From Niabella insulamsoli (GTDB lineage Bacteria; Bacteroidota; Bacteroidia; Chitinophagales; Chitinophagaceae), in NCBI RefSeq assembly GCF_039652435.2, contig NZ_CP190246.1:930001-994000 (forward strand): DNA of 64,000 nucleotides, in the 5' to 3' direction. This document shows positions 8,761 through 16,908 of the stretch, one piece after another (positions within the stretch are counted from its first letter, which is position 1; each line of letters opens with the position of its first letter). The notes beneath the pieces were generated by a model, which saw only the letters and a program-made list of their open reading frames with translations, was not told the DNA's origin and made no database searches. A program made the position numbers and the translations under genes.

Positions 8761-8809
8761 ACATAATTGCCACACGAATTGTTGCCTCTCTGCAGGATGT
8801 GGAAAATTG

Positions 8810-9109
8810 CTATTTTTTTACTGTTAAAACCTTAAACACCCCCTCGTTTTTATGATAGAGATAGCAGGTCATCCCGTCAATTTTGCAATTGACTGACTTT
8901 TTGATGGAAGCCGTTAAGGTAGTGTTGGTTTCGAAATTTTCGAGTTTTTCCTGGTTGCAGATCCAGTAATCGAGGTTATTGTGACGCAGATAAGTGCCGG
9001 TGCAATCTCTGATAACAGTCATTTCACCTGCAATGTCAGCGATTTCGGTCGACGGCTGCTTTTGGCAACCCAGCAAAAAAACTATGGAGAGGAATGCAAA
9101 AAATTTCAT
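8810..9109 (-). CDS. Small predicted lipoprotein, unknown function
   Basis: 99 residues. The N-terminus MKFFAFLSIVFLLGCQKQP is a lipoprotein signal with lipobox FLLGC, so the protein should be acylated at Cys15 and anchored in a membrane. The mature part has four Cys (RDCTG, WICNQ, VNCKI, MTCYL), perhaps forming two disulfides in the periplasm. I recognise no family. It follows dnaX upstream on the same strand, but the dnaX promoter lies between them, so it is probably transcribed separately. Confidence 0.7.
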   Translation of the reverse strand: MKFFAFLSIVFLLGCQKQPSTEIADIAGEMTVIRDCTGTYLRHNNLDYWICNQEKLENFETNTTLTASIKKSVNCKIDGMTCYLYHKNEGVFKVLTVKK

Positions 9110-9328
9110 CTTGGCTTACTTTTCTGTTGTAAACGTAGTAACGCTGAAAAACGCAACAATGCGCAATAGTAGAACCCGTGATCGTCAGGGAATTGGCCGG
9201 AAATCCTTTACAACTAATGTTAAAATTTTCTAATTGAAGGGAGTCGGTAGACGGGCATTAAATTCCTTTGGTATGGCGTTTGCAATGACTTGGACGAATA
9301 TATTTTTTTTAATCAAAATCCAATCTCT
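9110..9328. other. Divergent intergenic region, no gene seen
   Basis: 219 bp between two divergent lipoprotein genes. It should hold both promoters, but no full TTG-N17-23-TAnnTTTG pair is evident on either strand and no convincing small reading frame is present. Confidence 0.5.
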
Positions 9329-9715
9329 ATGAAATCTTTTTTAAAAATTTTAGGTGTAGCAATGTTTGTCACGTTCGTGTTCAGCGCGTGCAGTAAAGAT
9401 GATGATCCAACAGACAATGATTTTTTTGTAGGAACCTATAATGGCCAAATTTCTTACAACGGCGATGGCGATGACGTTGCCAACACCAACGGTTCTGTTA
9501 CGGTGGTGAAAGTAGCTTCAGGAACTACTTATAGTTTTAAATTTTCGAACGGAATCCCCGACATTAATAATGTGCAATTTGAAAAACAAGGCGACAATAT
9601 ATTGTTTAATGTAGGAGGCGAGGCTGGCGTAAATTACATCAGGATTGATGCGGGAAATTTAGATATGCTTTATATCAAAGATGGCAACACATGGAATGCC
9701 GATTGTAGCAGATAA
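9329..9715 (+). CDS. Predicted lipoprotein, unknown function
   Basis: 128 residues from ATG 9329. An upstream in-frame ATG at 9290 is rejected because it would bury the signal peptide MKSFLKILGVAMFVTFVFSAC, whose lipobox FSAC is followed by Ser-Lys-Asp-Asp-Asp, a surface-export-like acidic stretch often seen in Bacteroidota lipoproteins. The rest (FFVGTYNGQISYNGDGDD, VTVVKVASGTTYSFKFSNG) looks like a small beta-rich domain of the kind found in lipocalin-like secreted proteins. Function unknown. A bidirectional terminator follows. Confidence 0.7.
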   Translation: MKSFLKILGVAMFVTFVFSACSKDDDPTDNDFFVGTYNGQISYNGDGDDVANTNGSVTVVKVASGTTYSFKFSNGIPDINNVQFEKQGDNILFNVGGEAGVNYIRIDAGNLDMLYIKDGNTWNADCSR

Positions 9716-9756
9716 ATTTTTCACTTTTGAATGCGCAAACCGCAAACATTCTAAAA

Positions 9757-9792
9757 ATTAAAAAGCCTGCGTTTTTTATCGCAGGCTTTTTA
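9757..9792. terminator. Bidirectional terminator between convergent genes
   Basis: AAAAGCCTGCG (9761-9771) pairs with CGCAGGCTTTT (9780-9790). The stem is flanked by T runs on both strands and lies between the stops at 9715 (+) and 9807 (-). Confidence 0.85.
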
Positions 9793-9806
9793 GTTTTTAC
9801 TGAATT

Positions 9807-10208
9807 TTATTTATTAACCCATAATTTCCAGCTGTTGTCAAACTTATACCATTTGCCGTCGCTGCCTTCCCACTTCCACTCAGGCACTTCACTCCATGAA
9901 TCTCCATCTGCACTCCACACCAATTTGCCTTCATGAATCTTTAGCCATTTTCCATCTTTGTCCATCCAGCTTCCACTTTCCACCGCAGCCCATTTTTTGC
10001 CATCCGCGCTCCACCATAATTTAGCCATTTTATCGAGCTTATACCAGTAGGTTTTGCCCTCAAACATGCCGGGCCATGTTTGCGTTTTTGATTTCATCCA
10101 ATCTCCTTCAATTTTTAAAAAGATCGGTGTGGGGCTCCATATGCTCGTAGCATAGGTGCTGATTGTAGCCATGCTAAAGAAAGCAAAGGCCAATATTAGT
10201 TTTTTCAT
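9807..10208 (-). CDS. Secreted Trp-rich repeat protein, unknown function
   Basis: 133 residues with a signal peptide (MKKLILAFAFFSMATISTYA). The mature protein has 16 Trp and is built of about three related units. Units share a YW/KW-(Y/L)K-(L/I/F) opening, then KLWWSADGKKWAAV or KLVWSADGDSWSEV; the last unit is shortened (KWYKFDNSWKLWVNK). The pattern recalls short beta-hairpin repeats that bind sugars or peptidoglycan, but I do not recognise a named family. It is followed by the shared terminator at 9757-9792 and lies downstream of two ferritin-like genes with a 33-bp gap, so it may be read from the same promoter. Confidence 0.7.
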   Translation of the reverse strand: MKKLILAFAFFSMATISTYATSIWSPTPIFLKIEGDWMKSKTQTWPGMFEGKTYWYKLDKMAKLWWSADGKKWAAVESGSWMDKDGKWLKIHEGKLVWSADGDSWSEVPEWKWEGSDGKWYKFDNSWKLWVNK

Positions 10209-10241
10209 TTTGTGTCGTTTAAATAAAGTACGGATTAAAAG

Positions 10242-11129
10242 TTATAATCTAAAGGCCGGTTTCAGGAACAGGTTTGCAATGGTTACCACCTGAGCTTTGG
10301 TAAGAAACTCATCAAAGCTTTCTGCTGCTGCAGCCTGAGTTACGCCGGGCGCAATATTTGTGATTTCAACACCAGCCTGCATCGTATTCTGTTCTCCCGC
10401 ATAAACCGGATTCGCAGGCGCTACGCCGGTATCATTACCGTTGGCGCTATACGTAATCCACGGTTTCAATCCGACACCAAGTGCTGCTGCGGTCATTTGG
10501 CGAAGGTGTGATGCGTGGCGCGCTTCTACTGAGTGAATCTGCAAAGCCGTAGTTAACACTGCATTACCTTTTAAAACCGGCGCCTGTCCTTTATAAGCTC
10601 TTACTCCGGTATCTTCAAAGGCGGTCGCTACTTTCAGAAATGTTTGATAGTTAGTGTAAACATCGGCAAAAGTACCGCCAGAGGCGTAGCTGTTGTCGGC
10701 ATTATAAGTTCCACCTGCTCTGAAATCAAAATTGGTATAAGCCAGGGCAGGGCGTGCTGCCGAACCTAAAGCGCCGGCCAGTAAATCTACGTGGGCTTTT
10801 TCGTGATCACGAATAGTGGTAATCGCATTTCTTGCGGCAGTAGAAGGGAAATCAAAAGTCACGTCCGTTCCTAAAAGCGCGTGATTGTAGAAGTGATATT
10901 CCAGGTATTCTAATGTGAGTGCGAAGTTCAACACGTCGTTGACCGCGGTTGTCGAACTTTGGCCGTAGGCTTTTGTAAACATAGAACTCAACGCCAAGGG
11001 CAAAGCTGCCAGTGATATTTTTTTACCGGCATTGTAAAAGTCCTTCATCACTTTTCGGCGAGGGCTTAGTCTGTCGTAAATGTCTGCATCGGTTTTTTCT
11101 ATCTCATCGAGTATATTAAGGATATTCAT
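10242..11129 (-). CDS. Ferritin-like domain protein, Tat-like signal (second of pair)
   Basis: 295 residues. After a charged N-terminus comes SPRRKVMKDFYNAGKKISLAALPLALSS, a twin-Arg/hydrophobic segment suggesting export, here starting unusually far in (about residue 23). The following domain matches the ferritin-like Ferritin_2 family: LNFALTLEYLEYHFYNHAL, IRDHEKAHVDLL, AFEDTGVRAYKGQ and IHSVEARHASHLRQ supply the Glu and His residues expected for a di-iron four-helix bundle. The neighbour on the same strand, 18 bp upstream, is a paralogue. Function may be stress protection or iron handling at the envelope, under the nearby ECF sigma factor; this is inference. Confidence 0.8.
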   Translation of the reverse strand: MNILNILDEIEKTDADIYDRLSPRRKVMKDFYNAGKKISLAALPLALSSMFTKAYGQSSTTAVNDVLNFALTLEYLEYHFYNHALLGTDVTFDFPSTAARNAITTIRDHEKAHVDLLAGALGSAARPALAYTNFDFRAGGTYNADNSYASGGTFADVYTNYQTFLKVATAFEDTGVRAYKGQAPVLKGNAVLTTALQIHSVEARHASHLRQMTAAALGVGLKPWITYSANGNDTGVAPANPVYAGEQNTMQAGVEITNIAPGVTQAAAAESFDEFLTKAQVVTIANLFLKPAFRL

Positions 11130-11147
11130 AGTTGTAATATTTAATGG

Positions 11148-11867
11148 TTAAAGGTTGATAACGTTAATTTTTGTTTTGATATAGTTTGCAGCCAGCGGCA
11201 ATACTTTGTCGGGCGTAAGCGCCCCGTCGAGCCCTCCGGAATTGTTAGATCCGAGCGCCGAGAGGTCGTTTAGGTCGGCAAATGAACCGTTCGATATTTG
11301 GTCGCGTACCCAGGCTGCGTGCCGAGCTTCCACCGAAACGATTTGTCCGGCAATAACAAGGTATGCATCGGTAGTCAGGCGTACGCCCGCTCCGTTGTAA
11401 GCTGCTACACCAAGGTCTTCAAATGTTTTTGCGGCAGCAAGAACGCTTGCAGCATCCGAAAAGTTGATAGACGAAAAATCGACTTCAAGGCTGCCGATGG
11501 CATTAGCGCCAAGTGCTTTTTTGAAAAATTCGCGGTGCGCAATTTCGTGATATTGTACATCCATGAAGTAAGCTTTCTGTGCGGCGGTAAAACCGGAGGC
11601 GGGGTTGGCAGCAACTTGCGTATAAAATGCCGCTTCTAATTGCTCGAGCGCATAAGCGTAATTCAATACACCGATATCATCTTTAAAATCCAGGGTGGCG
11701 CCGTCTTTATTATCTTTGAACTGGTCATACCAATCGTTTCTTTCGCAGGAAGATAAAAGCGATACGCCGGCGGCTCCTATGCCCAGGGCAGAAAGGAATT
11801 TTCTTCGGTTGTAGCGTTCTTTATCCAGGCTTTTTTTTGTTGGAGGGGTAACGTTTTCTGATTTCAT
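11148..11867 (-). CDS. Ferritin-like domain lipoprotein with Tat-type signal (first of pair)
   Basis: 239 residues. The N-terminus has RYNRRKFLSALGIGAAGVSLLSSC, a twin-arginine motif followed by a lipobox-like SSC, so it is probably a Tat-exported lipoprotein. The ferritin-like core reads LNYAYALEQLEAAFYTQV, VQYHEIAHREFFKKAL, TFEDLGVAAYNGAG and VSVEARHAAWVRDQ, giving carboxylate and His ligands in the spacing of the Ferritin_2 family. It begins a two-gene unit with the paralogue downstream. Its own upstream region carries a TCGTACATATATATG stretch resembling that before the sigma factor gene, which suggests ECF control. Confidence 0.82.
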   Translation of the reverse strand: MKSENVTPPTKKSLDKERYNRRKFLSALGIGAAGVSLLSSCERNDWYDQFKDNKDGATLDFKDDIGVLNYAYALEQLEAAFYTQVAANPASGFTAAQKAYFMDVQYHEIAHREFFKKALGANAIGSLEVDFSSINFSDAASVLAAAKTFEDLGVAAYNGAGVRLTTDAYLVIAGQIVSVEARHAAWVRDQISNGSFADLNDLSALGSNNSGGLDGALTPDKVLPLAANYIKTKINVINL

Positions 11868-12206
11868 GATGTCTGATTTTAATTGGAAGAATGGTTTGGG
11901 GAGACTTTACGTTTGCCCCTTTCATATATATGTACGAGATAGTTTTAGAAATGGATTTTTTTATTGAAAATCTTTTGTTTCTAAATGAATAGGAGAAATA
12001 ATCAGATGAAAATAGAAGATACAGTTCGGGAATGTGTTGGTGGTGTTAGAGGTGCTCAAATCTGGCGGCTGCGCTGCAATTTCTTTTTTTGACGGGAGGA
12101 TATAAAAAATGGGGCCGCCCAAACCTGCAGCCCCATGTACTGATGTCACTCTCTAACCATGACATGATTGAGATACGAAATTTTTGTAAACTCGGTTTTC
12201 CGGAGA
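11868..12206. other. 339-bp gap: promoter region of ferritin-like pair and terminator of sigma operon
   Basis: No gene is seen. The left part should hold the promoter of the ferritin-like genes: on the minus strand TCGTACATATATATG at 11937-11923 resembles TCGTATATAAGG before the sigma factor gene. The right part holds the terminator at 12101-12136. Confidence 0.55.
12101..12136 (-). terminator. Terminator of sigma/anti-sigma operon
   Basis: On the minus strand ATGGGGCTGC pairs with GCGGCCCCAT (one G-U) around an 8-nt loop and runs into TTTTTTAT. It lies about 70 bp past the anti-sigma stop and separates this operon from the ferritin-like genes. Confidence 0.8.
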
Positions 12207-13010
12207 TTAAATTTTTCCCATTACGAATAACTGCTCAAGATTGGGGGTTGGGCTACCGCCTTCATTTTCGAGGGTGATGGCAAAAGCCTGAGCATTGGCG
12301 ATATTCTTCAATTTGCAAACTGTAGTGCAGTCTTGGAGTACGCCTGCATCAATCGGTTGCCCGTCCATCAGGGCCCACAGCTGGTATTGTTTGCCTTTCG
12401 GCGCTTTGGGTAATGAGCTGGCCAGCAGGTATACGTCTTTATTGGATTTATTCCAGAATACTATCGCCTGGCTGTTTTCTTTTCCAGGGACGCCCGCCAA
12501 TGGTATCTTGATGATGTCCGGCCCTGCAATCAAACGAAGCCGCTCATCTAACTCATTAAACTTCGTCTGTGTTTTGCTATTGTCGGCAAATAGCTGATCA
12601 CGCTGTAACGCCAGTTGAACATTTTCGCGCTGCACGGTTTTATACCGGGAATAGATATACACGTTCATGGCGGCGCTAACAACAAAAAGGAGCACTGCGG
12701 CGGCGGCCAGGTATTTTAAAAAGGAAGTTTTATTTGTTTTTGATTCGGGCCTTAAAGTGGTGGGAATAGATGGTTGCTCTTGTGGGGCCAGTTCCAGCTC
12801 TTTAAAAAGATCTGCTTTTACATGGCTGTCAACAGGAACGGCATTAGCGAAAGCAGCCGCCTCCAGCTCTTTCTCGAAAGTTTGTATAGCCGCCTCTATT
12901 TCAGGGTGCAACGTGCGAAGCCGTTCAAGCTCGGCTGCCTCTTGTGCATCTGCCAGGCCCAATACATAACTTTCAATTATGCCACTTTGTATGTATTCCC
13001 TTGTGTCCAT
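12207..13010 (-). CDS. Anti-sigma factor, RskA-like
   Basis: 267 residues. The N-terminal part (YIQSGIIESYVLGLADAQEAAE) is the short anti-sigma binding domain seen in RskA-type proteins. One membrane segment follows near residues 95-118 (FLKYLAAAAVLLFVVSAAMNVY). The C-terminal periplasmic part contains the RskA signature (KGKQYQLWALMDGQPIDAGVL) and SSLPKAPKG. It should hold the adjacent sigma factor inactive at the membrane until a signal triggers its proteolysis. Its ATG directly abuts the sigma factor stop codon (no gap), so translation is coupled. Confidence 0.88.
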   Translation of the reverse strand: MDTREYIQSGIIESYVLGLADAQEAAELERLRTLHPEIEAAIQTFEKELEAAAFANAVPVDSHVKADLFKELELAPQEQPSIPTTLRPESKTNKTSFLKYLAAAAVLLFVVSAAMNVYIYSRYKTVQRENVQLALQRDQLFADNSKTQTKFNELDERLRLIAGPDIIKIPLAGVPGKENSQAIVFWNKSNKDVYLLASSLPKAPKGKQYQLWALMDGQPIDAGVLQDCTTVCKLKNIANAQAFAITLENEGGSPTPNLEQLFVMGKI

Positions 13011-13553
13011 CTATCTTTTTATCCTGCTTCTTAATTCTATCAATGCTTTGCGCAGCCTCGTTTTTACCGTTCCCAACGGCATACCGGTTGTTTGCGCAAT
13101 ATCATTTTGACTCAAACCATCGAAATAACACATTTCCACTACCGTTTTATACTCCTCTTTCAGGCCTCCAACAAATTTGCGAAGGCCGATAGCGTCTATA
13201 TTTAATGTGTTGTCGGCGACCATGTCGCTATTGCGATCATCCAGTTCAACATTTTGTCTGGAGTTTTTCCAATCTTTACTGCGTAGGGTATCGATTGCCG
13301 TGTTTCTTACAATCGATGACATCCAGGTAAATAACCGGCCTTTTACACTATCAAAAGTACTGGCCTGTTTCCAGATTTTTACAAAACTGTCTTGTAAAAC
13401 ACAATCCGCCAACTGATCATCCTGTATAAAGCTGCGCACAATGCTGTTTAGGGCTGCCGCATAGTTATCGTATAAATAACTAAAAGCATTTGCATCGCGT
13501 TCCTTTAACAGGGCAACCAACTCTTGTTCGGTATATTTTTGTATGGCTTTCAA
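13011..13553 (-). CDS. ECF-type RNA polymerase sigma factor
   Basis: 180 residues. Region 2 is visible as YDNYAAALNSIV, DDQLADCVLQDSFVKIWKQ and RLFTWMSSIVRNTAID; region 4 as LSQNDIAQTTGMPLGTVKTRLRKAL, the helix-turn-helix that reads the -35 element. The size and lack of region 3 fit the extracytoplasmic function group. It is co-transcribed with the RskA-like anti-sigma factor. Likely targets include its own promoter and the two ferritin-like genes. The minus-strand stretch TTTTCGTATATAAGGAACTG (13590-13571) upstream may be the autoregulated promoter. Confidence 0.92.
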   Translation of the reverse strand: MKAIQKYTEQELVALLKERDANAFSYLYDNYAAALNSIVRSFIQDDQLADCVLQDSFVKIWKQASTFDSVKGRLFTWMSSIVRNTAIDTLRSKDWKNSRQNVELDDRNSDMVADNTLNIDAIGLRKFVGGLKEEYKTVVEMCYFDGLSQNDIAQTTGMPLGTVKTRLRKALIELRSRIKR

Positions 13554-13570
13554 TAGAGGAAATTCAACAT

Positions 13571-13590
13571 CAGTTCCTTATATACGAAAA
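13571..13590 (-). promoter_or_regulatory. Possible ECF promoter shared with the ferritin-like pair
   Basis: Minus-strand TTTTCGTATATAAGG shares TCGTA followed by an ATATA-rich tract with 11938-11921, upstream of the ferritin-like genes. This is a resemblance between two sites only; the start sites are unknown. Confidence 0.3.
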
Positions 13591-13637
13591 CTGTACCAAG
13601 ACGGATTTCTTTTAACAGATATTTTTCAAAAAGTCTC

Positions 13638-14834
13638 TTAGGCCAAAATGGGATGTCTTTTAAACTGCTGCGCGCGGTCGAAAAGATACCGGTAAGTACA
13701 CAACACCCGGCTCTGATGAGTGCCCAGTGATTCGGCTACATTGATCATTTTCGGATTGAAATCGCCGATCCATTGCATTTCGTATTTATTATAAATAGGC
13801 GTTCCAATATGGTATTGTCCTTCTTTGATGGTCAGGTTCTGGATTAACCGGCAGCCTTCAATAATCATGTAAGCATCCACTCCCTTTGCCTGAAACTCGG
13901 GCACGATACCGAAAACAAGGCCCACAAACTTGTCGCAGGGCTTTGTTTTTTTATACCACAGAAATTTTAGTTTTTCGATCAGGCCAAATTTTCCGTTGAG
14001 AAACTTAAACCACTGGTTGAGGTCGGGAAGGTTGAGCCAGATACCAATCGGTTCGTTTTTAAAGTAAGCGATCCAGTTGATGCGCTCGTCCATTACAGCC
14101 TTCATCGACTGAAACATTTTCAGGACGGTTCTTTCATCTAGTTGTTTTAAGCCGCCGTGGCCCGCCCAGGCTTTGTTATAAACAATGGTAAAGTCCTTGG
14201 CATATTTGGCTAAGTTGTTTTTTTTGATATTATCTGAAGAGAAATTGGCGTCGGCCGAGAGCGTGCGGTGGCGCTCATAAAACTTTTCCTGAATGCGGTC
14301 ACCAACGTTCAGGCCAAAACAGATCTGGTTAAAAAAGGGCCGGAACCCGTAGTTTTCAAATAATTCCTGGTAATAAGGCTGATTGTAGTTCATGCGGTAA
14401 AGCGGCGGTTCAAATCCTTTAACCAGCAATCCCCACCAGGTGTCGCGCTCTCCAAAATTGATGGGTCCATCCATTGCGGTCATCCCTTTTTCCAGCAACC
14501 AGTTTTTTGCGGTATCAAACAAAAGGTGGGCAGCCTCCTGATCATTGATGCAGTCAAAAAAGCCAACCCCGCCAACCGGGCCTTCATCGCCTTTTGATTT
14601 ATATTTTTTATTGACAAAGGCGGCAATGCGCCCGATCAGGATTCCTTTGTCATCTTTTAGAATCCAGCGCGCCAGCTCGCCAAAGCGAAAGGTTTTATTT
14701 TTTTCTTTATTAAAAACTTCAGAGACATCTTTATCTAATGGGCGAATATAATTGGGGTCGTCTTTGTTGATGTGTACGTTCACGCGGATAAACTCCGCAG
14801 CAAGCGACTCATTGGTAACTTCGATAAGTTTCAT
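13638..14834 (-). CDS. GNAT-like protein of the YghO type, function unknown
   Basis: 398 residues. The N-terminus (MKLIEVTNESLAAEFIRVNVHINKDDPNYIRPLDKDV, then ARWILKDDKGILIGRIAAFVN) and the DGPINFGERDTWWGLLVKGF segment match a conserved GNAT-superfamily group that includes E. coli YghO. Two acetyltransferase-like halves seem to be present: GRIAAFVNK in the first and FGIVPEFQAKGVDAYMIIEG in the second. The second resembles an acetyl-CoA loop. Substrate unknown. A TACATTTG element ends 4 nt before the ATG, so the transcript may be leaderless. Confidence 0.7.
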   Translation of the reverse strand: MKLIEVTNESLAAEFIRVNVHINKDDPNYIRPLDKDVSEVFNKEKNKTFRFGELARWILKDDKGILIGRIAAFVNKKYKSKGDEGPVGGVGFFDCINDQEAAHLLFDTAKNWLLEKGMTAMDGPINFGERDTWWGLLVKGFEPPLYRMNYNQPYYQELFENYGFRPFFNQICFGLNVGDRIQEKFYERHRTLSADANFSSDNIKKNNLAKYAKDFTIVYNKAWAGHGGLKQLDERTVLKMFQSMKAVMDERINWIAYFKNEPIGIWLNLPDLNQWFKFLNGKFGLIEKLKFLWYKKTKPCDKFVGLVFGIVPEFQAKGVDAYMIIEGCRLIQNLTIKEGQYHIGTPIYNKYEMQWIGDFNPKMINVAESLGTHQSRVLCTYRYLFDRAQQFKRHPILA

Positions 14835-14838
14835 CTTA

Positions 14839-14846
14839 CAAATGTA
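14839..14846 (-). promoter_or_regulatory. -7 element 4 nt before a start codon
   Basis: TACATTTG on the minus strand fits TAnnTTTG and lies 4 nt before the ATG at 14834. No -33 TTG is seen at 17-23 nt. Confidence 0.45.
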
Positions 14847-14872
14847 AAGCCTGCCGGCTATTTTATAGTTGC

Positions 14873-16690
14873 TTAATTAGACGGGTTTTTCGGGGAAGGC
14901 ACCGAATCTATCGGCCGGGAGGCCGCCTTTTTAGCCGCTGCCAACGAATCCTTTTTACGTAGCCGGGCTATGGAATCTTTTCTATGCAGTTCTTTTTGCC
15001 TTGCTATATCTTTTACCCGCTGAATGCTGTCTTTAAGCGCTTTTTGGCGGCTATAGCTGGTGCCCACGCTGTTGAGGAACATTTTTTTGGCAATAATGGC
15101 ATCGTGGCCATAAATATCTTCCCGGAAATCAAGAACCTTATTTTCATCAACCCAGGCGGTGAAATAAGTGATCAAAACCGGCACGGGCTTTTTCACCCGC
15201 ACATATTTTTCTTTGTAGGTCCGCATCAGGCTGTCTACTTTTCTTTGATTATATCTTACCGAATCGTCGAGTAAATAAACCGCCAGCTTCGCGGGTTCTT
15301 TTAGCCTGATGCATCCGTGGCTATAACTCCTTTTATCTTTATTGAACAGGCTTTTCGCCGGTGAATCGTGAAAGTAGATGTTGTAGCTGTTGGGAAACAG
15401 AAACTTGACAAGTCCGAGTGAATTCCAGGGCCCCGGCTTTTGACGGACGCGCCCTTTAATGATTTCCATGTGATGCCGCGCCAGATAAGAGGCGCTGGGT
15501 TTGCCGTTCATTTCGTTCTTTACAATGCTTGTCGGCACGTTCCAATACGGGCTAAACACAATATTGCTGAGCCGGCCCGTAAATATCGTCGTATTATTCC
15601 CCTCTTTGCCTACGACCACGTCCATTTGCCAGGCGGGCTTGCCGTTTTCGTAAACATGTAGGCGATATTCGGGGATGTTAACCATAATGGAGCGGCCGCT
15701 ATCTCTCGTATTGCCGGGAAGCCACCGCATGCGTTCCATATTTATAAGTATCTGTTGAATACGCTCGTCCACCGGCACATTCACATCTTTTAAAAAAGTT
15801 CTTCCGGCGGTTCCATCCGGCTTATAGCCATACATTTTTTTCAGTTCGTTGACCGCATCGGCTAGTTGCGAGTCGTAGGTATCTGTCAGCAGGCTGTCTT
15901 CTTCCTGTATAAATCCCTCAATCTTCAACCGCTTTTTTAAAACTTTGACAGCCCCGTCTTTATAGCCTTTTCTCATTACTTCCACCTTACTATTAACGGT
16001 CGGCCATCCGCCTTCGTCTTTGATTCGTTTATATTTTAAGAGTTGGTCGCGCAGTTCGAGGTATTGAGGATTGTGCGGGGCATATTCGTCAGCATATTGG
16101 CCGGTTTTTGCCAGGGCGCTGTCGAGCATCGCTTCCAGGGTGACCTTTTTCTTGGGAATATACCATTCGAGCGACTTAATATCGAAGGTTTCATCGTGTT
16201 CAAAAGCGTGATCGGCATAAGTATATAAATACCTTGTGAGGAGAATTTCTATATTTTGATAGGTTGAATCATCTTTTGGGCGGATCGAAGCCACCCGGAT
16301 CAGCGTTTCCATTTTCCTATTCAACCATTCGTGATACACCGAAGAATCTTTGGAATAGTTGAGATAATTTTTCAGCAGGTTCCAAAATGAGACGGTATGC
16401 TCGGGAAGGCCTTCTTTAGAAAACCATGCGTATTGATAATTGCGGCTATTATAAAAACTTTTGATGCGATTGGTCAGCGTATCGTCAAGGCCATTTTTTG
16501 CCAGAATAAACCGTACGGTAAAGCTGTCGATAAAAAGCGAATTAAAAGAATTGGATGTGTCGATTGTTATGTCAACTTTGGTAACCGGCTTCTCTATTTT
16601 GGCCAGTTTTTCATCTTTTTTATCAAAAATGCTGCAAGATGACAGAAAACCCAAGCATAAACATATTAATACTGGTATTATAATTTTCAT
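14873..16690 (-). CDS. L,D-transpeptidase, YcbB/LdtD-like lipoprotein
   Basis: 605 residues from ATG 16690, chosen so the protein starts with lipoprotein signal MKIIIPVLICLCLGFLSSC. A scaffold-like region is followed by a peptidoglycan-binding-like segment (LKIEGF, DSQLADAVNELKKMYGYKPDG, DERIQQILINMERMRWLP). The YkuD catalytic domain contains HDSPAKSLF and SHGCIRL with the nucleophile Cys. The order matches YcbB-type enzymes that make 3-3 crosslinks in peptidoglycan. The C-terminal tail is Arg/Lys/Asp rich and probably disordered. A TTTG-N17-TATTTTTG promoter lies just upstream on the minus strand. Confidence 0.9.
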   Translation of the reverse strand: MKIIIPVLICLCLGFLSSCSIFDKKDEKLAKIEKPVTKVDITIDTSNSFNSLFIDSFTVRFILAKNGLDDTLTNRIKSFYNSRNYQYAWFSKEGLPEHTVSFWNLLKNYLNYSKDSSVYHEWLNRKMETLIRVASIRPKDDSTYQNIEILLTRYLYTYADHAFEHDETFDIKSLEWYIPKKKVTLEAMLDSALAKTGQYADEYAPHNPQYLELRDQLLKYKRIKDEGGWPTVNSKVEVMRKGYKDGAVKVLKKRLKIEGFIQEEDSLLTDTYDSQLADAVNELKKMYGYKPDGTAGRTFLKDVNVPVDERIQQILINMERMRWLPGNTRDSGRSIMVNIPEYRLHVYENGKPAWQMDVVVGKEGNNTTIFTGRLSNIVFSPYWNVPTSIVKNEMNGKPSASYLARHHMEIIKGRVRQKPGPWNSLGLVKFLFPNSYNIYFHDSPAKSLFNKDKRSYSHGCIRLKEPAKLAVYLLDDSVRYNQRKVDSLMRTYKEKYVRVKKPVPVLITYFTAWVDENKVLDFREDIYGHDAIIAKKMFLNSVGTSYSRQKALKDSIQRVKDIARQKELHRKDSIARLRKKDSLAAAKKAASRPIDSVPSPKNPSN

Positions 16691-16732
16691 ATATAGGTTA
16701 CGGTATTTAAAAAACGAGGCGCTTGCCGGTTG

Positions 16733-16761
16733 CAAAAATAGAGTTATTCGCTGGAAACAAA
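16733..16761 (-). promoter_or_regulatory. Promoter of the L,D-transpeptidase gene
   Basis: On the minus strand TTTG (16761-16758) is followed by 17 nt and TATTTTTG (16740-16733), fitting the Bacteroidota TTG-N17-23-TAnnTTTG pattern, about 40 nt before the ATG. Confidence 0.55.
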
Positions 16762-16869
16762 ACCCGGGGCTACAAATCTTTTAGCAATAGGCGGCTGGTC
16801 ATCCTGTTCAATATGCCTGAAATGTGAATAATTTGTAAAGTCTGTGTGTCATAATCCGCGCAGAAGCCT

Positions 16870-16877
16870 TACTTTTG
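16870..16877 (+). promoter_or_regulatory. -7 promoter element of atpD
   Basis: TACTTTTG matches TAnnTTTG and lies 31 nt before the atpD ATG. No good -33 TTG is found at the right distance. Confidence 0.5.
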
Positions 16878-16908
16878 CAGCCACAAAAACAACCACACCT
16901 CAATTAAT

